Of a stretch of DNA of 64,000 bases, positions 10,408-20,218 are shown piece after piece. Source of the stretch: Actinomycetes bacterium (GTDB lineage: Bacteria; Actinomycetota; Acidimicrobiia; Acidimicrobiales; Ilumatobacteraceae); contig JANXUF010000040.1 of the NCBI GenBank assembly GCA_025356335.1, positions 1 through 64,000 of the forward strand. The letters run 5' to 3'. Positions within the stretch are counted from its first letter, which is position 1, and each line of letters opens with the position of its first letter. The translations under genes and the position numbers were made by a program. The notes under the pieces are model-generated. The model made no database searches, was not told the origin of the DNA, and saw only the letters and a list, made by a program, of their open reading frames with translations.

Positions 10408-10893
10408 ATGACCACACGCGTCACCGTCGCACTGGCGACCATCGCCATTGCACTCTTCGCACTCCTCGTGCCCACCTCTCCCGCCCACGCCGTCGGCCCT
10501 GATCCGGCCACCGACCTGATGACGATCACGCGCCTCGAATCGACAACGATGGCAGAGTTCCAACATGCCAGGGTCGCCGCCGAACCGGCGTGGCTCGATT
10601 GGACGAACGACGGTTGTTCGACGCCGTCCCCGATCGGTTTGGGCGATACGGGGCGCAGCTTCAACTTCCGCGCCGCCTGCCAGCGACACGACTTCGGCTA
10701 CCGCAACCTGAAGTCCTACGACCACCGGTTCGGGGCTCACCAGTGGAACGCCGCCAACCGCTTACGCGTCGACACGATGTTGCTCGCCGACATGCGTGCG
10801 GACTGCGGACCACGGTCGATCCTGCAGCGCTACAACTGCCGCGCCTGGGCCGACGTCTACTACCGCGCCGTCCGAATCGCCGGAGGTCCCTGA
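10408..10893 (+). CDS. secreted prokaryotic phospholipase A2
   Basis: A 161-residue precursor with a clean signal peptide (cleavage after PAHA, about residue 28). The mature part carries the prokaryotic PLA2 signature: a calcium-binding segment with DWTNDGCS (Asp64, Asp68), the His94-Asp95 dyad in CQRHDFGYRN, and four cysteines (70, 91, 133, 144) for two disulfides. The family hydrolyses the sn-2 ester of phospholipids outside the cell. The start was chosen because CGAGAGG precedes it by about 8 nt and the signal peptide begins there. Confidence 0.87.
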   Translation: MTTRVTVALATIAIALFALLVPTSPAHAVGPDPATDLMTITRLESTTMAEFQHARVAAEPAWLDWTNDGCSTPSPIGLGDTGRSFNFRAACQRHDFGYRNLKSYDHRFGAHQWNAANRLRVDTMLLADMRADCGPRSILQRYNCRAWADVYYRAVRIAGGP

Positions 10894-10949
10894 CCCGGCC
10901 GACGTTGGACCTCGTGAGCCCGGCGACACGCGTCAGCCGGGAACATCCG

Positions 10950-11615
10950 TCAGCTGGCGAAGAGCACGTCGAGCAGGTTGACGAGGATGCGGGCCGTTGC
11001 GCCCCAGACCGTTTCATCGTCGAGTTCGAAGAACTGCAGGCGACGGATGTAGGTGTGGTCGCCCCAGTCCTCCTCCCGATGCGTATCAGCTCGCTGCAGT
11101 TCGACGAGTGGGACGTAGAAGATGCGATCGACTTCGGCAGCAGAGGCGACCAGTTGCGGTCGCCGGTCGAGACGGGCGACGATCGGAACGATGTAGCTGT
11201 CGGAAACGAACGTACTGAGGTGATCGAGTTCGCCGATGACCGAGACCAGCGTCGGGTCGAGATCGACTTCCTCGTACGCTTCGCGGAGAGCGGCCTCGGC
11301 GACCGATTCGCCTGGGTCCAACCGCCCCCCGGGGAAGCTCACTTCGCCGCGATGATGACGCAGATCCCACGACCTGCGGGTCAGCAGGATCTCCGCACCG
11401 TGGTCGCCGTCGACGACGGCAACGAGCACCGCAGACGATTTCGACCCGACGATCGACGCTTGGACGCGCCTCGGCCCGCCGCTCGTCCGCATCGCCTGCT
11501 CCACTTCGGCGACGTCGAACTGGCGGGTCGATCCGACCCACAACGGTGCGGCCCCGACTGACCAGCCGTCTGGGCGCGGAATGACCTGTCGTCCTCCGGC
11601 TCGCCATCGCCGCAT
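10950..11615 (-). CDS. NUDIX hydrolase, probable CoA pyrophosphatase
   Basis: A 221-residue protein with the Nudix box GGRLDPGESVAEAALREAYE and the upstream LLTRRSWDLRHHRGEVSFPG segment that marks the CoA-pyrophosphatase (NudL/PCD1) subgroup. It would split CoA or acyl-CoA into 3',5'-ADP and phosphopantetheine derivatives. The usual Gly after the Glu pair of the Nudix box is Asp here. I chose the ATG at 11615; the frame stays open upstream, but that part is low-complexity. Confidence 0.88.
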   Translation of the reverse strand: MRRWRAGGRQVIPRPDGWSVGAAPLWVGSTRQFDVAEVEQAMRTSGGPRRVQASIVGSKSSAVLVAVVDGDHGAEILLTRRSWDLRHHRGEVSFPGGRLDPGESVAEAALREAYEEVDLDPTLVSVIGELDHLSTFVSDSYIVPIVARLDRRPQLVASAAEVDRIFYVPLVELQRADTHREEDWGDHTYIRRLQFFELDDETVWGATARILVNLLDVLFAS

Positions 11616-11647
11616 CGGCGAGTCGTTGTCAGCAGCTGACGATGAGC

Positions 11648-11815
11648 TCAGGGCTCGTACGTCCAACCGGTCGAGACCATCTGCTTCAATACGTCGGCGA
11701 GGCCGGCCGTCTTGAGATTGGCGAGCGTCTTGCCGGGCGCTTCGTCGCCGTGCTCCCACGACTCCCACGCTGCGACCAACTTGACGAGATCGGGTTCCGG
11801 ACGTTCGAACGACAT
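11648..11815 (-). CDS. small conserved-looking protein, 55 residues
   Basis: The protein begins MSFERPEPDLVKLVAAWESW and ends STGWTYEP. It looks like a compact helical domain with balanced charge and no membrane segment. TAGCCT lies 7 nt before the ATG (11823-11828 on the minus strand), which supports this start inside a longer frame. No function assigned; it lies between the NUDIX gene and a membrane protein on the same strand. Confidence 0.6.
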   Translation of the reverse strand: MSFERPEPDLVKLVAAWESWEHGDEAPGKTLANLKTAGLADVLKQMVSTGWTYEP

Positions 11816-11846
11816 GTAGTCGAGGCTAACGGCGAGGTCCGACCGC

Positions 11847-12314
11847 TTACGTCTGGTCTTTCGACTGCTGGCGGGCGCGTTTGATGTTCCGTGCCAGGTT
11901 GACCGTGGTGGCGGCGCCGCGTCCCGCCATCCTGCCGACCTCGACGTGCCGGCCGCCCTCCATGCTGACCGGTGCGCGCTTTGGCTTCTTGGTGTAGTCG
12001 CTGCGCCAGGCAACAAAAGCGACGACGAAGGCCATCAGCAACGTGACGCTGCGGCTGGAACTGTCGAAGAGGCGCCCGAAGAAAATCCCGGCGATGAGCA
12101 TGCCGAGGGCGATCGCCCAGTCGAAGAAGCGATGCAACCAGCGCGGCACGCCGTGGAACGCCGACCACGGGCCATCGACCACGGCGGCGTTCAGGGCGAT
12201 GAGGCCTCCGGAGATACACGGCACCGCCGGGTTCGGCGAATGCGCACCGGCGAACACCAGGCACACCGCGAGCACATACTCGACGAGTTGGTGCATCCAG
12301 AACGGCCGTTTCAT
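11847..12314 (-). CDS. membrane protein of unknown function
   Basis: A 155-residue protein with three or four predicted membrane helices in the first 105 residues and a basic C-terminal tail ending in RARQQSKDQT. The N-terminus is MKRPFWMHQLVEYVLA. TACGGT (12323-12328, minus) lies 8 nt before the ATG. Copy B of the dispersed repeat lies about 50 bp further upstream. No family recognised. Confidence 0.7.
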   Translation of the reverse strand: MKRPFWMHQLVEYVLAVCLVFAGAHSPNPAVPCISGGLIALNAAVVDGPWSAFHGVPRWLHRFFDWAIALGMLIAGIFFGRLFDSSSRSVTLLMAFVVAFVAWRSDYTKKPKRAPVSMEGGRHVEVGRMAGRGAATTVNLARNIKRARQQSKDQT

Positions 12315-12362
12315 CCCCGCCTACCGTACCGCCACCGGGAAACGCATACTTCCGCCCCGAGA

Positions 12363-12418
12363 ACTGAGTCCACGCGCCCGCCAGTTCTGTCGGCAAACCG
12401 GCCGAAGAACTCCGGCTC
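12363..12418 (-). repeat. dispersed two-hairpin repeat, copy B
   Basis: Read on the minus strand this matches copy A: AGCCGGA, TTCTTCGGCC, GTTTGCCG, CAGAACTGGCGGG, GTGGACTCAGT. The second hairpin keeps the GAAC loop but has one stem mismatch. It lies between the groEL terminator and the membrane-protein gene, in the same orientation relative to the downstream gene as copy A. Confidence 0.7.
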
Positions 12419-12428
12419 GGAAAACGCA

Positions 12429-12468
12429 AACGGCCCGGGCTACGCACGAATGCGCGGCCCGGGCCGTT
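12429..12468 (-). terminator. intrinsic terminator of groESL
   Basis: AACGGCCCGGGC (12429-12440) and its complement (12457-12468) form a 12-bp stem. The loop holds a small CGCA/TGCG stem of its own. On the minus strand the stem ends in TTT and is followed by GCGTTTTCC, a broken T-run. It lies 23 bp after the groEL stop. Confidence 0.8.
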
Positions 12469-12491
12469 CAGCAGTCCTTGGAGAGGACGGG

Positions 12492-14159
<1,668 letters not shown>

Positions 14160-14453
14160 TCACTTTTCGACGATGCCGAGAACGTCGCGGCTGTTGAGGA
14201 TCAGGACATCCTCGCCGTCGATCGTGATCTCGGTGCCGCCGTACTTGCTGTAGACGACGGTCTGGCCGACTTCGATCCCCAACGGGATGATGTCACCGGT
14301 CTGCTCGCTGCGCTTGCCGGGGCCGACGGCGAGGACGGTGCCCTGCTGCGGCTTTTCCTTGGCGGTGTCGGGGATGACGAGACCGGAAGCTGTGCGCTCC
14401 TCGGCTTCGTTGGGCTTGACGACGATACGGTCATCGAGGGGCTTGAGAGCCAT
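14160..14453 (-). CDS. groES: co-chaperonin GroES
   Basis: A 97-residue protein that caps the GroEL ring. It has the standard N-terminus ([16 protein letters not shown]), the mobile loop around [10 protein letters not shown] and the ending [24 protein letters not shown] Shine-Dalgarno precedes the ATG. Transcription starts just upstream at a promoter overlapped by a perfect CIRCE operator, so HrcA heat-shock repression is expected. Confidence 0.97.
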   Translation of the reverse strand: MALKPLDDRIVVKPNEAEERTASGLVIPDTAKEKPQQGTVLAVGPGKRSEQTGDIIPLGIEVGQTVVYSKYGGTEITIDGEDVLILNSRDVLGIVEK

Positions 14454-14492
14454 GGTGTTTGAGCCTCCACTACGTGCCTGCGCGGGTTGCGG

Positions 14493-14519
14493 TTAGCACT
14501 CGGATATTGAGAGTGCTAA
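14493..14519. promoter_or_regulatory. CIRCE operator (HrcA binding site)
   Basis: A perfect TTAGCACTC-N9-GAGTGCTAA palindrome, identical to the CIRCE consensus, lies 40 bp upstream of groES and abuts its -10 hexamer. HrcA bound here should block groESL transcription until heat shock. Confidence 0.95.
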
Positions 14520-14548
14520 TGCTAGGCGCGTCCGCCGCTGGTTAGCAA
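14519..14548 (-). promoter_or_regulatory. groESL promoter
   Basis: On the minus strand TTGCTA (14543-14548) and TAGCAT (14519-14524) are separated by 18 bp. The -10 shares its last base with the CIRCE box and the -35 lies inside a second TTAGCA/TGCTAA palindrome. Confidence 0.6.
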
Positions 14549-14570
14549 CCGGAACCTTCGACTGCTAACC
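14540..14570. promoter_or_regulatory. second TTAGCA palindrome, possible extra operator
   Basis: GGTTAGCA (14540-14547) and TGCTAACC (14563-14570) form a perfect 8-bp inverted repeat with a 15-bp centre. It shares six bases per arm with CIRCE and overlaps the groES -35. A further single GGTTAGCA lies at 14659-14666, between here and the plus-strand reading frame at 14736. Confidence 0.45.
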
Positions 14571-14735
14571 GGGCTTTCGACTGTGGTCGTCCGGCGTTCC
14601 GGCCGATGTCCGACGATGCCACCGCAGACTGGTCGCAGGTCGTCGCGACCGAGGCGATGGTTAGCAGCGAATCGACACTCCGGAACCACCTGCGCAGAGG
14701 CCTCGCTTCGCTGCACCAACAATTGGGGGACGCTC

Positions 14736-15004
14736 GTGGCGAACCTGTTTGATCAACTCCGAGACGTCGGCGAGGAGATCGAGTGCGTCGCCTCGATCGA
14801 CGACCGCGCCGCATTCACCTCGCCCATGTGGGCGCCTGCTGCCGCGTCGTTGAATCCGTCGGAGCGACGACACCGGGGAAGGTTCTGGCCGCCGTCGGCC
14901 TCGAGGGCGTCCTACTCCTCGTCACCGCGCTTGCTCTTCGGCGTCGAAGCGCGGACATCACCAGCAACCGCGCAGCGACGCGTGACCTGCGTTTACGGGG
15001 GTGA
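14736..15004 (+). pseudogene. small membrane-anchored protein gene with an apparent frameshift
   Basis: A GTG preceded by GGGGGA at 5-nt spacing opens a frame beginning ANLFDQLRDVGEEIECVASI with strong G/C third positions. Near 14830 this bias moves to the -1 frame. That frame continues through GKVLAAVGLEGVLLLVTALA (a membrane helix) to a stop at 15002-15004. Without the shift the first frame runs to 15050 as Arg/Ser-rich sequence overlapping maf. Either a decayed gene or a one-base sequencing error. Confidence 0.4.
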
Positions 15005-15021
15005 CCGAGTGGTCGACGATC

Positions 15022-15624
15022 TCAGGTTCGTGCTGCGACGACGTCGTTGATGGCGTCGAGGAGTTCGGACATCGGGAGTCCGATGATGCCGCTGACACTG
15101 CCGTGCACCCACTCGACGAGCATCGCCCCAGCACCCTGCAGCGCATAGGCGCCGGCTTTGTCGAATGGCTCCCCGGTCGCGAGGTACCAGTCGATCGTCG
15201 CCTCGTCGAGCGCGGCGAAATGGACCTCGGACGTCGACGTCGCCGCCACTTCGGCCGCTGACCCTTCACCACTGATCAGGCGAACAGCGACGGCCGTGTG
15301 AACGAAGTGGCTGCGGCCGGACAACATCGCCAGCATTCGGCGAGCGTCCTCGGCATCGTCGGGTTTGGCGAGGATCGCGCCGTCGACGTCGACCGTGGTG
15401 TCGGCGGCGATGATCAGTTCACCTGGACCACCGATCGCCGCCGCCTTGATCGCCGCAACCCGCTGGACATACGGCAGCGGCGATTCGCCGTCGTGGGCCG
15501 ACTCGTCTGCATCTGCAGGGCGAACATCGAACTCGACACCCCACATCGACAGCAACTCCCGACGCCGAGGTGACGCCGATGCTAATACGAGCCGAATACC
15601 GGCGGGAATCAATGCATCGATCAC
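15022..15624 (-). CDS. maf: Maf-like nucleoside triphosphate pyrophosphatase
   Basis: A 200-residue protein hydrolysing dTTP/UTP-type or modified nucleotides to monophosphates. It has the Maf signature LASASPRRRELL near the N-terminus, the AADTTV acid motif and the KP segment that follows. I chose the GTG at 15624 because the Maf motif then begins about 12 residues in, as usual, and AATACT lies a few bases upstream. An ATG at 15756 would add a 44-residue Arg-rich extension unlike the family. Confidence 0.88.
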   Translation of the reverse strand: MIDALIPAGIRLVLASASPRRRELLSMWGVEFDVRPADADESAHDGESPLPYVQRVAAIKAAAIGGPGELIIAADTTVDVDGAILAKPDDAEDARRMLAMLSGRSHFVHTAVAVRLISGEGSAAEVAATSTSEVHFAALDEATIDWYLATGEPFDKAGAYALQGAGAMLVEWVHGSVSGIIGLPMSELLDAINDVVAART

Positions 15625-15800
15625 ACGGCCAGTATTCCCGACACGGCGTGCGCCATCGTTCGCTCGCGTCTCGTCGCGGCGAACGACACCGATTGCCCGT
15701 CCGAAGGCGGCGCTGCCGAAGGCAGCATCCGAACGCTCCGGCTGAAGGAACCTCACTTCCTTGGTTGGTTCTCCATGCGAACATGTGTACGATATATTCC

Positions 15801-16946
15801 ATGTCGGGGGTCTCGTTCACGATCGATACGGAGGCCGCTTCCGGGCTCGATGAGATCGTCGAACTCCTCGCGGCGATGGAGTCCGCTGTTGCTGCTGTGG
15901 CATTGGCGACGGCTCGTGTGGAGGCCGAGCAGTTGTGGGCGCTCGAGGGGCGCTGTGTCGATGAAAGCGTTCCTCACACATCGCTGCCGGATGAACGGCA
16001 CCGACGCTGGACAGTTGTTGCAGCACGGCAGATTCCTCCGCCGCTGCGAATCGGTCGCCGACGCGTCGATGTCGTCGGTGCTGTCACGTGGGCACGTGCG
16101 GGCGATGCAACATCACTGCCGGAAAGCGCTCGCCGAGTATCTCGACGAGCGCCAACACACCGTGGTCGCAGAGATCGCTGCGTTGCCGGTCGATGAAGCC
16201 GAGATCTACATGGCGGTATGGCAACAACGTGCCGAGGCCGTCAACGACGTCGCCGAACCCGCCGAACAGCCACGATCGCTCTCGCAGCACCGCCTCCCCG
16301 ACGGATCATCGGTCGGAACGTTCTCGTTGGATCAATCGGGCACGGAATCGATGGACCGGGCGCTCGCTACAGCGATGAAATTCGACGGTGCCGGCGATGA
16401 ACGGCCCGTGCCGCAACGACGTGCCGACGCGCTCGTGGATGTGCTGGATCAATTCAACAAACATCACGACGGTGACGGGATCAGCCGGCACCGTCCGCAC
16501 ATCGAGATCATCCTCGAGATCGCACCCGACGGAACCGAGCAACACACCAACGCCCAACGACAGCCGGTGAATGCGCACAACGCCCACACCTGGATGTGCG
16601 ACGCCACCTGGCAACGAATCATCCGCGCGGCAACCACATCATCAACTACGGCAAAGCCGCCCGCACCTTCCCATACCCCGCATGGCGGGCGATCGCCCTC
16701 CGGGACCGCGGCTGCCGCTTCCCCGGCTGCAACCGCCCGATCCGCTACTGCGACGCACACCACATCGAACATGTCGGCGCCGACGACGGCCCCACGGACT
16801 ACAAGAACGGTGTCATGTTGTGCAACCGCCACCATCACATCGTTCACAAGGACCGATGGCGGATCAGCCTGCTCGACGACGCCCACATCGAATTCCAACA
16901 CCCGAACGGTCGCGCCGAAACCACCAAACCCCACCGGCGAACGTAG
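15801..16946 (+). pseudogene. DUF222/HNH endonuclease (13E12-type) with two compensating frameshifts
   Basis: The N-terminus (MSGVSFTIDTEAASGLDEIV to WALEG) is in one frame. From about 15947 the DUF222 body (MKAFLTHRCRMNGTDAGQLL to CDATWQRIIR) is in the next. From about 16620 the HNH domain (GNHIINYGKAARTFPYPAWR, CRFPGCNRPIRYCDAHHIEH, CNRHHHIVH) is back in the first. One extra G in the GGGG run near 15947 and one missing base near 16620 would restore a single protein of about 380 residues. All HNH residues are present. TACGAT (15788-15793) lies 7 nt before the ATG. Confidence 0.8.
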
Positions 16947-17022
16947 GCAGCCACGGGCTGCCCGTCTCGGTCTGCAACGATCAGTTGCTCGTCGCCACAC
17001 TGCGGCCGGGCGCGGCTGCGGG

Positions 17023-17217
17023 TCAGCGAAGGATCTCGACCCGCAGTACCCAGGCGTCGACGACACCGACCATCACGCTGATCGCCGTGCCGGCGATCAG
17101 CCAGTAGATGCCGGACGTCGACCCGTTCAGCAGCACGATCCCGGCAATCAGCGTCGGAATCATCGGACACGCACCCCGTGACGATGCGAACGTGGTAATC
17201 GTGGCGTGGTCGTTCAC
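17023..17217 (-). CDS. small two-helix membrane protein or remnant
   Basis: A 64-codon frame whose last 45 residues form two hydrophobic helices (IPTLIAGIVLLNG and LIAGTAISVMVGVVDAW) and end VLRVEILR, like the tail of a small actinobacterial membrane protein. The first 18 codons look non-coding. A hydrophobic stretch in another frame just upstream (LLVWILLTSARAA, about 17240-17270) hints that a longer gene has lost its frame. Confidence 0.35.
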   Translation of the reverse strand: MNDHATITTFASSRGACPMIPTLIAGIVLLNGSTSGIYWLIAGTAISVMVGVVDAWVLRVEILR

Positions 17218-17465
17218 GCGCTGCGGCCCTGGCGGACGTCAGCAGGATCCAGACGAGCAGCGACGTGGCAACAACGCCGACCCGAGAACCTCGCCTCCGG
17301 CGGTTCGCTGCTGGGCAACAGCAAGGCACGCCCGGGCTAGCGTCGTCAGGCCTCGCGGATCGCCGCCTGGACCTTGCTGGCGATGCTCATCGCCTCCCTG
17401 GTCCCCGTCGCCGTCAACATGATCCGTTAGCAGGGAGGCGGATTCGGGCGAATGCGAATCGAACG
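17218..17465. other. intergenic region, possible gene decay
   Basis: No intact gene. On the minus strand 17346-17420 encodes 24 codons starting MLTATGTREAMSIASKVQAA and ending in a stop, resembling a protein C-terminus without a body. With the neighbouring two-helix frame this looks like debris of one or two small genes. Confidence 0.3.
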
Positions 17466-18590
17466 TCAGCCGCCGCCGAGAGCCACTACTGCGCCGTCAT
17501 CTGGAACTTCGAGGTCGTCGAGACGGTCGAGATAGCCCTCTGGCAGCACGACCTTGATCGGGCCGTTGGTGTGGCCGCGGCGGATTCGTTGGCCGCCTGG
17601 CGGGAGTTCCATCGACGGGTCGACCATCGCCAGCAGGTCGTCGAGTTCGCCGAGGCTGTCGACCATCGAGAAACGCCGGCGCATCTCGCCGCCGACCGGA
17701 TATCCGGTGAGGTACCAGCTGGCATGTTTGCGGAATTCACGGATACCGAACGGGCCGCTGTGTTCGACGAGCAGGCGCGCATGTTCGGCGATGATCAGCG
17801 CAACCTCGCCGAGGCGAGGCGGCGGCGGCAGTTCTTTGCCCTCGAACGCCGCCACCAGATCGCCGAACAGCCATGGCCGGCCGAGGCAACCTCGGCCGAT
17901 GACGACGCCGTCGCAACCGGTTTCGGCGACCATTGCCAGTGCGTCGGCGGCTTCCCAGATGTCACCGTTGCCGAGCACCGGGATCGACGTCACTGCCTGC
18001 TTGAGCTCGGTGATGCGCGACCAATCGGCTTCGCCGGCGTAGTGCTGCTGCGCTGTCCGGGCGTGCAGCGCGATCGCCGCAACACCTTCCTCTTCGGCGA
18101 TGCGACCCGTGTCGAGGAACGTTTCGAGGTCGTCGGAGATACCGATCCGGAACTTCGCAGTGACAGGAATGCCGTGGGGTGAGGCGGCGCTGACAGCGGC
18201 GCGCAGGATCGCCCGCAGCAGGTTGCGCTTCAGTGGGACAGCAGCACCGCCGCCGCGGCGGGTCACCTTCTGCGCTGGACAGCCGAAATTGAGGTCGATG
18301 TGGTCGACGATCCCACCGTCGACGACCTTGCGGACGGCCTCGCCGAGTACGGTCGGATCGCTGCCGTAGATCTGCAGGCTTCGCGGCGATTCGTCCGGCG
18401 CGAACGACACCATCCGCTGAGTCTTGGCGTTGCCGTGCACGAGTGCGTTGGCCATCACCATCTCGTTGACGTACAGCAGCCCAGGTCCATACCTGCGACA
18501 CAGCGCGCGAAACGGTGCATTCGTCACGCCGGCCATCGGCGCGAGCACGACAGGAGCAGCCAGCTCGAAGTTCCCTATCCGCAGTGCCAT
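17466..18590 (-). CDS. dusB: tRNA-dihydrouridine synthase, DusB type
   Basis: A 374-residue FMN enzyme reducing uridines in tRNA. Family marks are the N-terminal LAPMAGVTNAPFRALCRRYG, the catalytic Cys in NFGCPAQKVTRRGGGAA, and GNGDIW and GRGCLGRPW in the flavin-phosphate region. The ATG at 18590 gives the usual N-terminus; TAGCCT is 7 nt upstream (18598-18603, minus). A longer in-frame start would add 44 untypical residues. Confidence 0.93.
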   Translation of the reverse strand: MALRIGNFELAAPVVLAPMAGVTNAPFRALCRRYGPGLLYVNEMVMANALVHGNAKTQRMVSFAPDESPRSLQIYGSDPTVLGEAVRKVVDGGIVDHIDLNFGCPAQKVTRRGGGAAVPLKRNLLRAILRAAVSAASPHGIPVTAKFRIGISDDLETFLDTGRIAEEEGVAAIALHARTAQQHYAGEADWSRITELKQAVTSIPVLGNGDIWEAADALAMVAETGCDGVVIGRGCLGRPWLFGDLVAAFEGKELPPPPRLGEVALIIAEHARLLVEHSGPFGIREFRKHASWYLTGYPVGGEMRRRFSMVDSLGELDDLLAMVDPSMELPPGGQRIRRGHTNGPIKVVLPEGYLDRLDDLEVPDDGAVVALGGG

Positions 18591-18808
18591 GTCGGCAAGG
18601 CTACGACGAGCCCGTCGCGAAACGAAAGAGAGGGCGGAGCAAGCGCGCGAAGCTGTGAATGGCCCGCGCAGCCCGAGCGGCGAAGAGCGGAAAGAACGGT
18701 TCGTAGTCAGGACGCCAACCAAACCGTAGACACATGCCGGCCGGTAGAGACGAGGGGCACGTTCTCGCCGGCCGGGCGAGCGCGTAGGCTCGGAGAGGTG
18801 ATCTCCTC

Positions 18809-20218
18809 GTGAGCATGACGATCGTCGCTACTGCGCAGTTGGTGCCGGCGCGGTGGCAGATGACCGTGTCGCTCGGCTCGCACATCGTGCTCGCCTGCTT
18901 CGGGGTGGCCTTCCCGGCGATGATCTGGGTGATGCACGGTCGCGGCCTCAAGGGTGACGCGGTGGCGCTCAGCCTGGCAAAACGGTGGTCGAAGGTTGCC
19001 GCCGTCCTGTTCGCCGTCGGGGCAGTCAGCGGGACGATTCTCAGCCTCGAAATGGGGCTGCTGTGGCCGGAATTCATGCGCACATTCGGTGACGTCATCG
19101 GTCTCCCGTTCGCCCTCGAAGGCATCGCCTTCTTCGTCGAGGCGATCTTCATCGGCATCTATCTCTACGGCTGGAACCGGTTACCGGGACGGTTCCACCG
19201 CATGCTGCTGATCCCCATCTCGATCTCCGGCGTCTTCGGCACGTTCTGCATATTGGCGGTCAATGCCTGGATGAACGCCCCGACGGGGTTCACGCTCAGC
19301 ACGAACAGTGCCGGCAAGCTCGTCACCAGCAATGTCGATCCGCTGGCGGCGATGTTCAACAGGGCGCTGTGGTCCGAGTTCGTCCACATGTTCATCGGCG
19401 CCTACGTACTCGTCGGATTCTGCGTGGCGGCGGTTTACGCAGCCGGATTGCTGAAGGGACGCGATGACCATCATCACCGGATCGGCTTCATCGTCCCGTT
19501 CGCCTTCGCCAGTATCGCCGCCGTCATCCAACCGTTCAGCGGCCACATCGCCGGGCTCCGACTGGCAACCGAACAGCCGTCGAAGCTTGCGGCGATGGAA
19601 CTGGCGACCGACACGGAGAAGCCGGCTCCGTTGACGATCGGCGGCATCATCATCGACGGCAAGGTCCACTACGCGATCAAGATCCCCGACCTCGGTTCAC
19701 TCATCGCCCGTGGCGGTACCGATCGCCCGATCATCGGCCTGAACGACATTCCCGCCGACGCCAGACCGAACGATCAACTCGCCAATACCGTCCATTTCAG
19801 CTTCCAGGCGATGGTCGGTATCGGCACGATGCTGGCGCTGCTCGCCGTTGCCTTCTGGTTGTTCCGGAGGCGGAAGCAGGATTGGCTGCGATCGAGGTTG
19901 TTCCTCAAGATCGCCGTCGTCGCCGGTCCGGCGGCGATTGCCGCCCTGGAATTCGGCTGGATCACCACGGAGGTCGGTCGCCAGCCGTGGATCGCCTATC
20001 GCGTCATGCGTATCGACCAGGCAGTCACCCAGAGCAGCGGCGTGTGGGTGAGCCTCATCGTGCTCGTCATCGTCTATGCGGGGATGGGTCTCGGCTCGCT
20101 CGGCGTACTTCGATCGATGTCGCGTCGTTGGAGGGCGGGTGAGTCCGACGACCTTCCGACTCCGTACGGACCTGGCGCGCCAGAGTTGGAAGAAGCGGGA
20201 GCCGGCAGTTCGTCATGA
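18809..20218 (+). CDS. cydA: cytochrome bd oxidase subunit I
   Basis: A 469-residue, multi-helix heme subunit of the quinol:O2 oxidoreductase. The N-terminal QMTVSLGSHIVLACFG segment contains the high-spin heme ligand region. The EFGWITTEVGRQPW motif near residue 390 is the family signature. The quinol loop is of the short type. GTG at 18809 or ATG at 18815 may start it; a GGAGA-N5-TCTCC inverted repeat (18792-18806) precedes the GTG. cydB overlaps the stop by 4 nt. Confidence 0.96.
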   Translation: MSMTIVATAQLVPARWQMTVSLGSHIVLACFGVAFPAMIWVMHGRGLKGDAVALSLAKRWSKVAAVLFAVGAVSGTILSLEMGLLWPEFMRTFGDVIGLPFALEGIAFFVEAIFIGIYLYGWNRLPGRFHRMLLIPISISGVFGTFCILAVNAWMNAPTGFTLSTNSAGKLVTSNVDPLAAMFNRALWSEFVHMFIGAYVLVGFCVAAVYAAGLLKGRDDHHHRIGFIVPFAFASIAAVIQPFSGHIAGLRLATEQPSKLAAMELATDTEKPAPLTIGGIIIDGKVHYAIKIPDLGSLIARGGTDRPIIGLNDIPADARPNDQLANTVHFSFQAMVGIGTMLALLAVAFWLFRRRKQDWLRSRLFLKIAVVAGPAAIAALEFGWITTEVGRQPWIAYRVMRIDQAVTQSSGVWVSLIVLVIVYAGMGLGSLGVLRSMSRRWRAGESDDLPTPYGPGAPELEEAGAGSSS

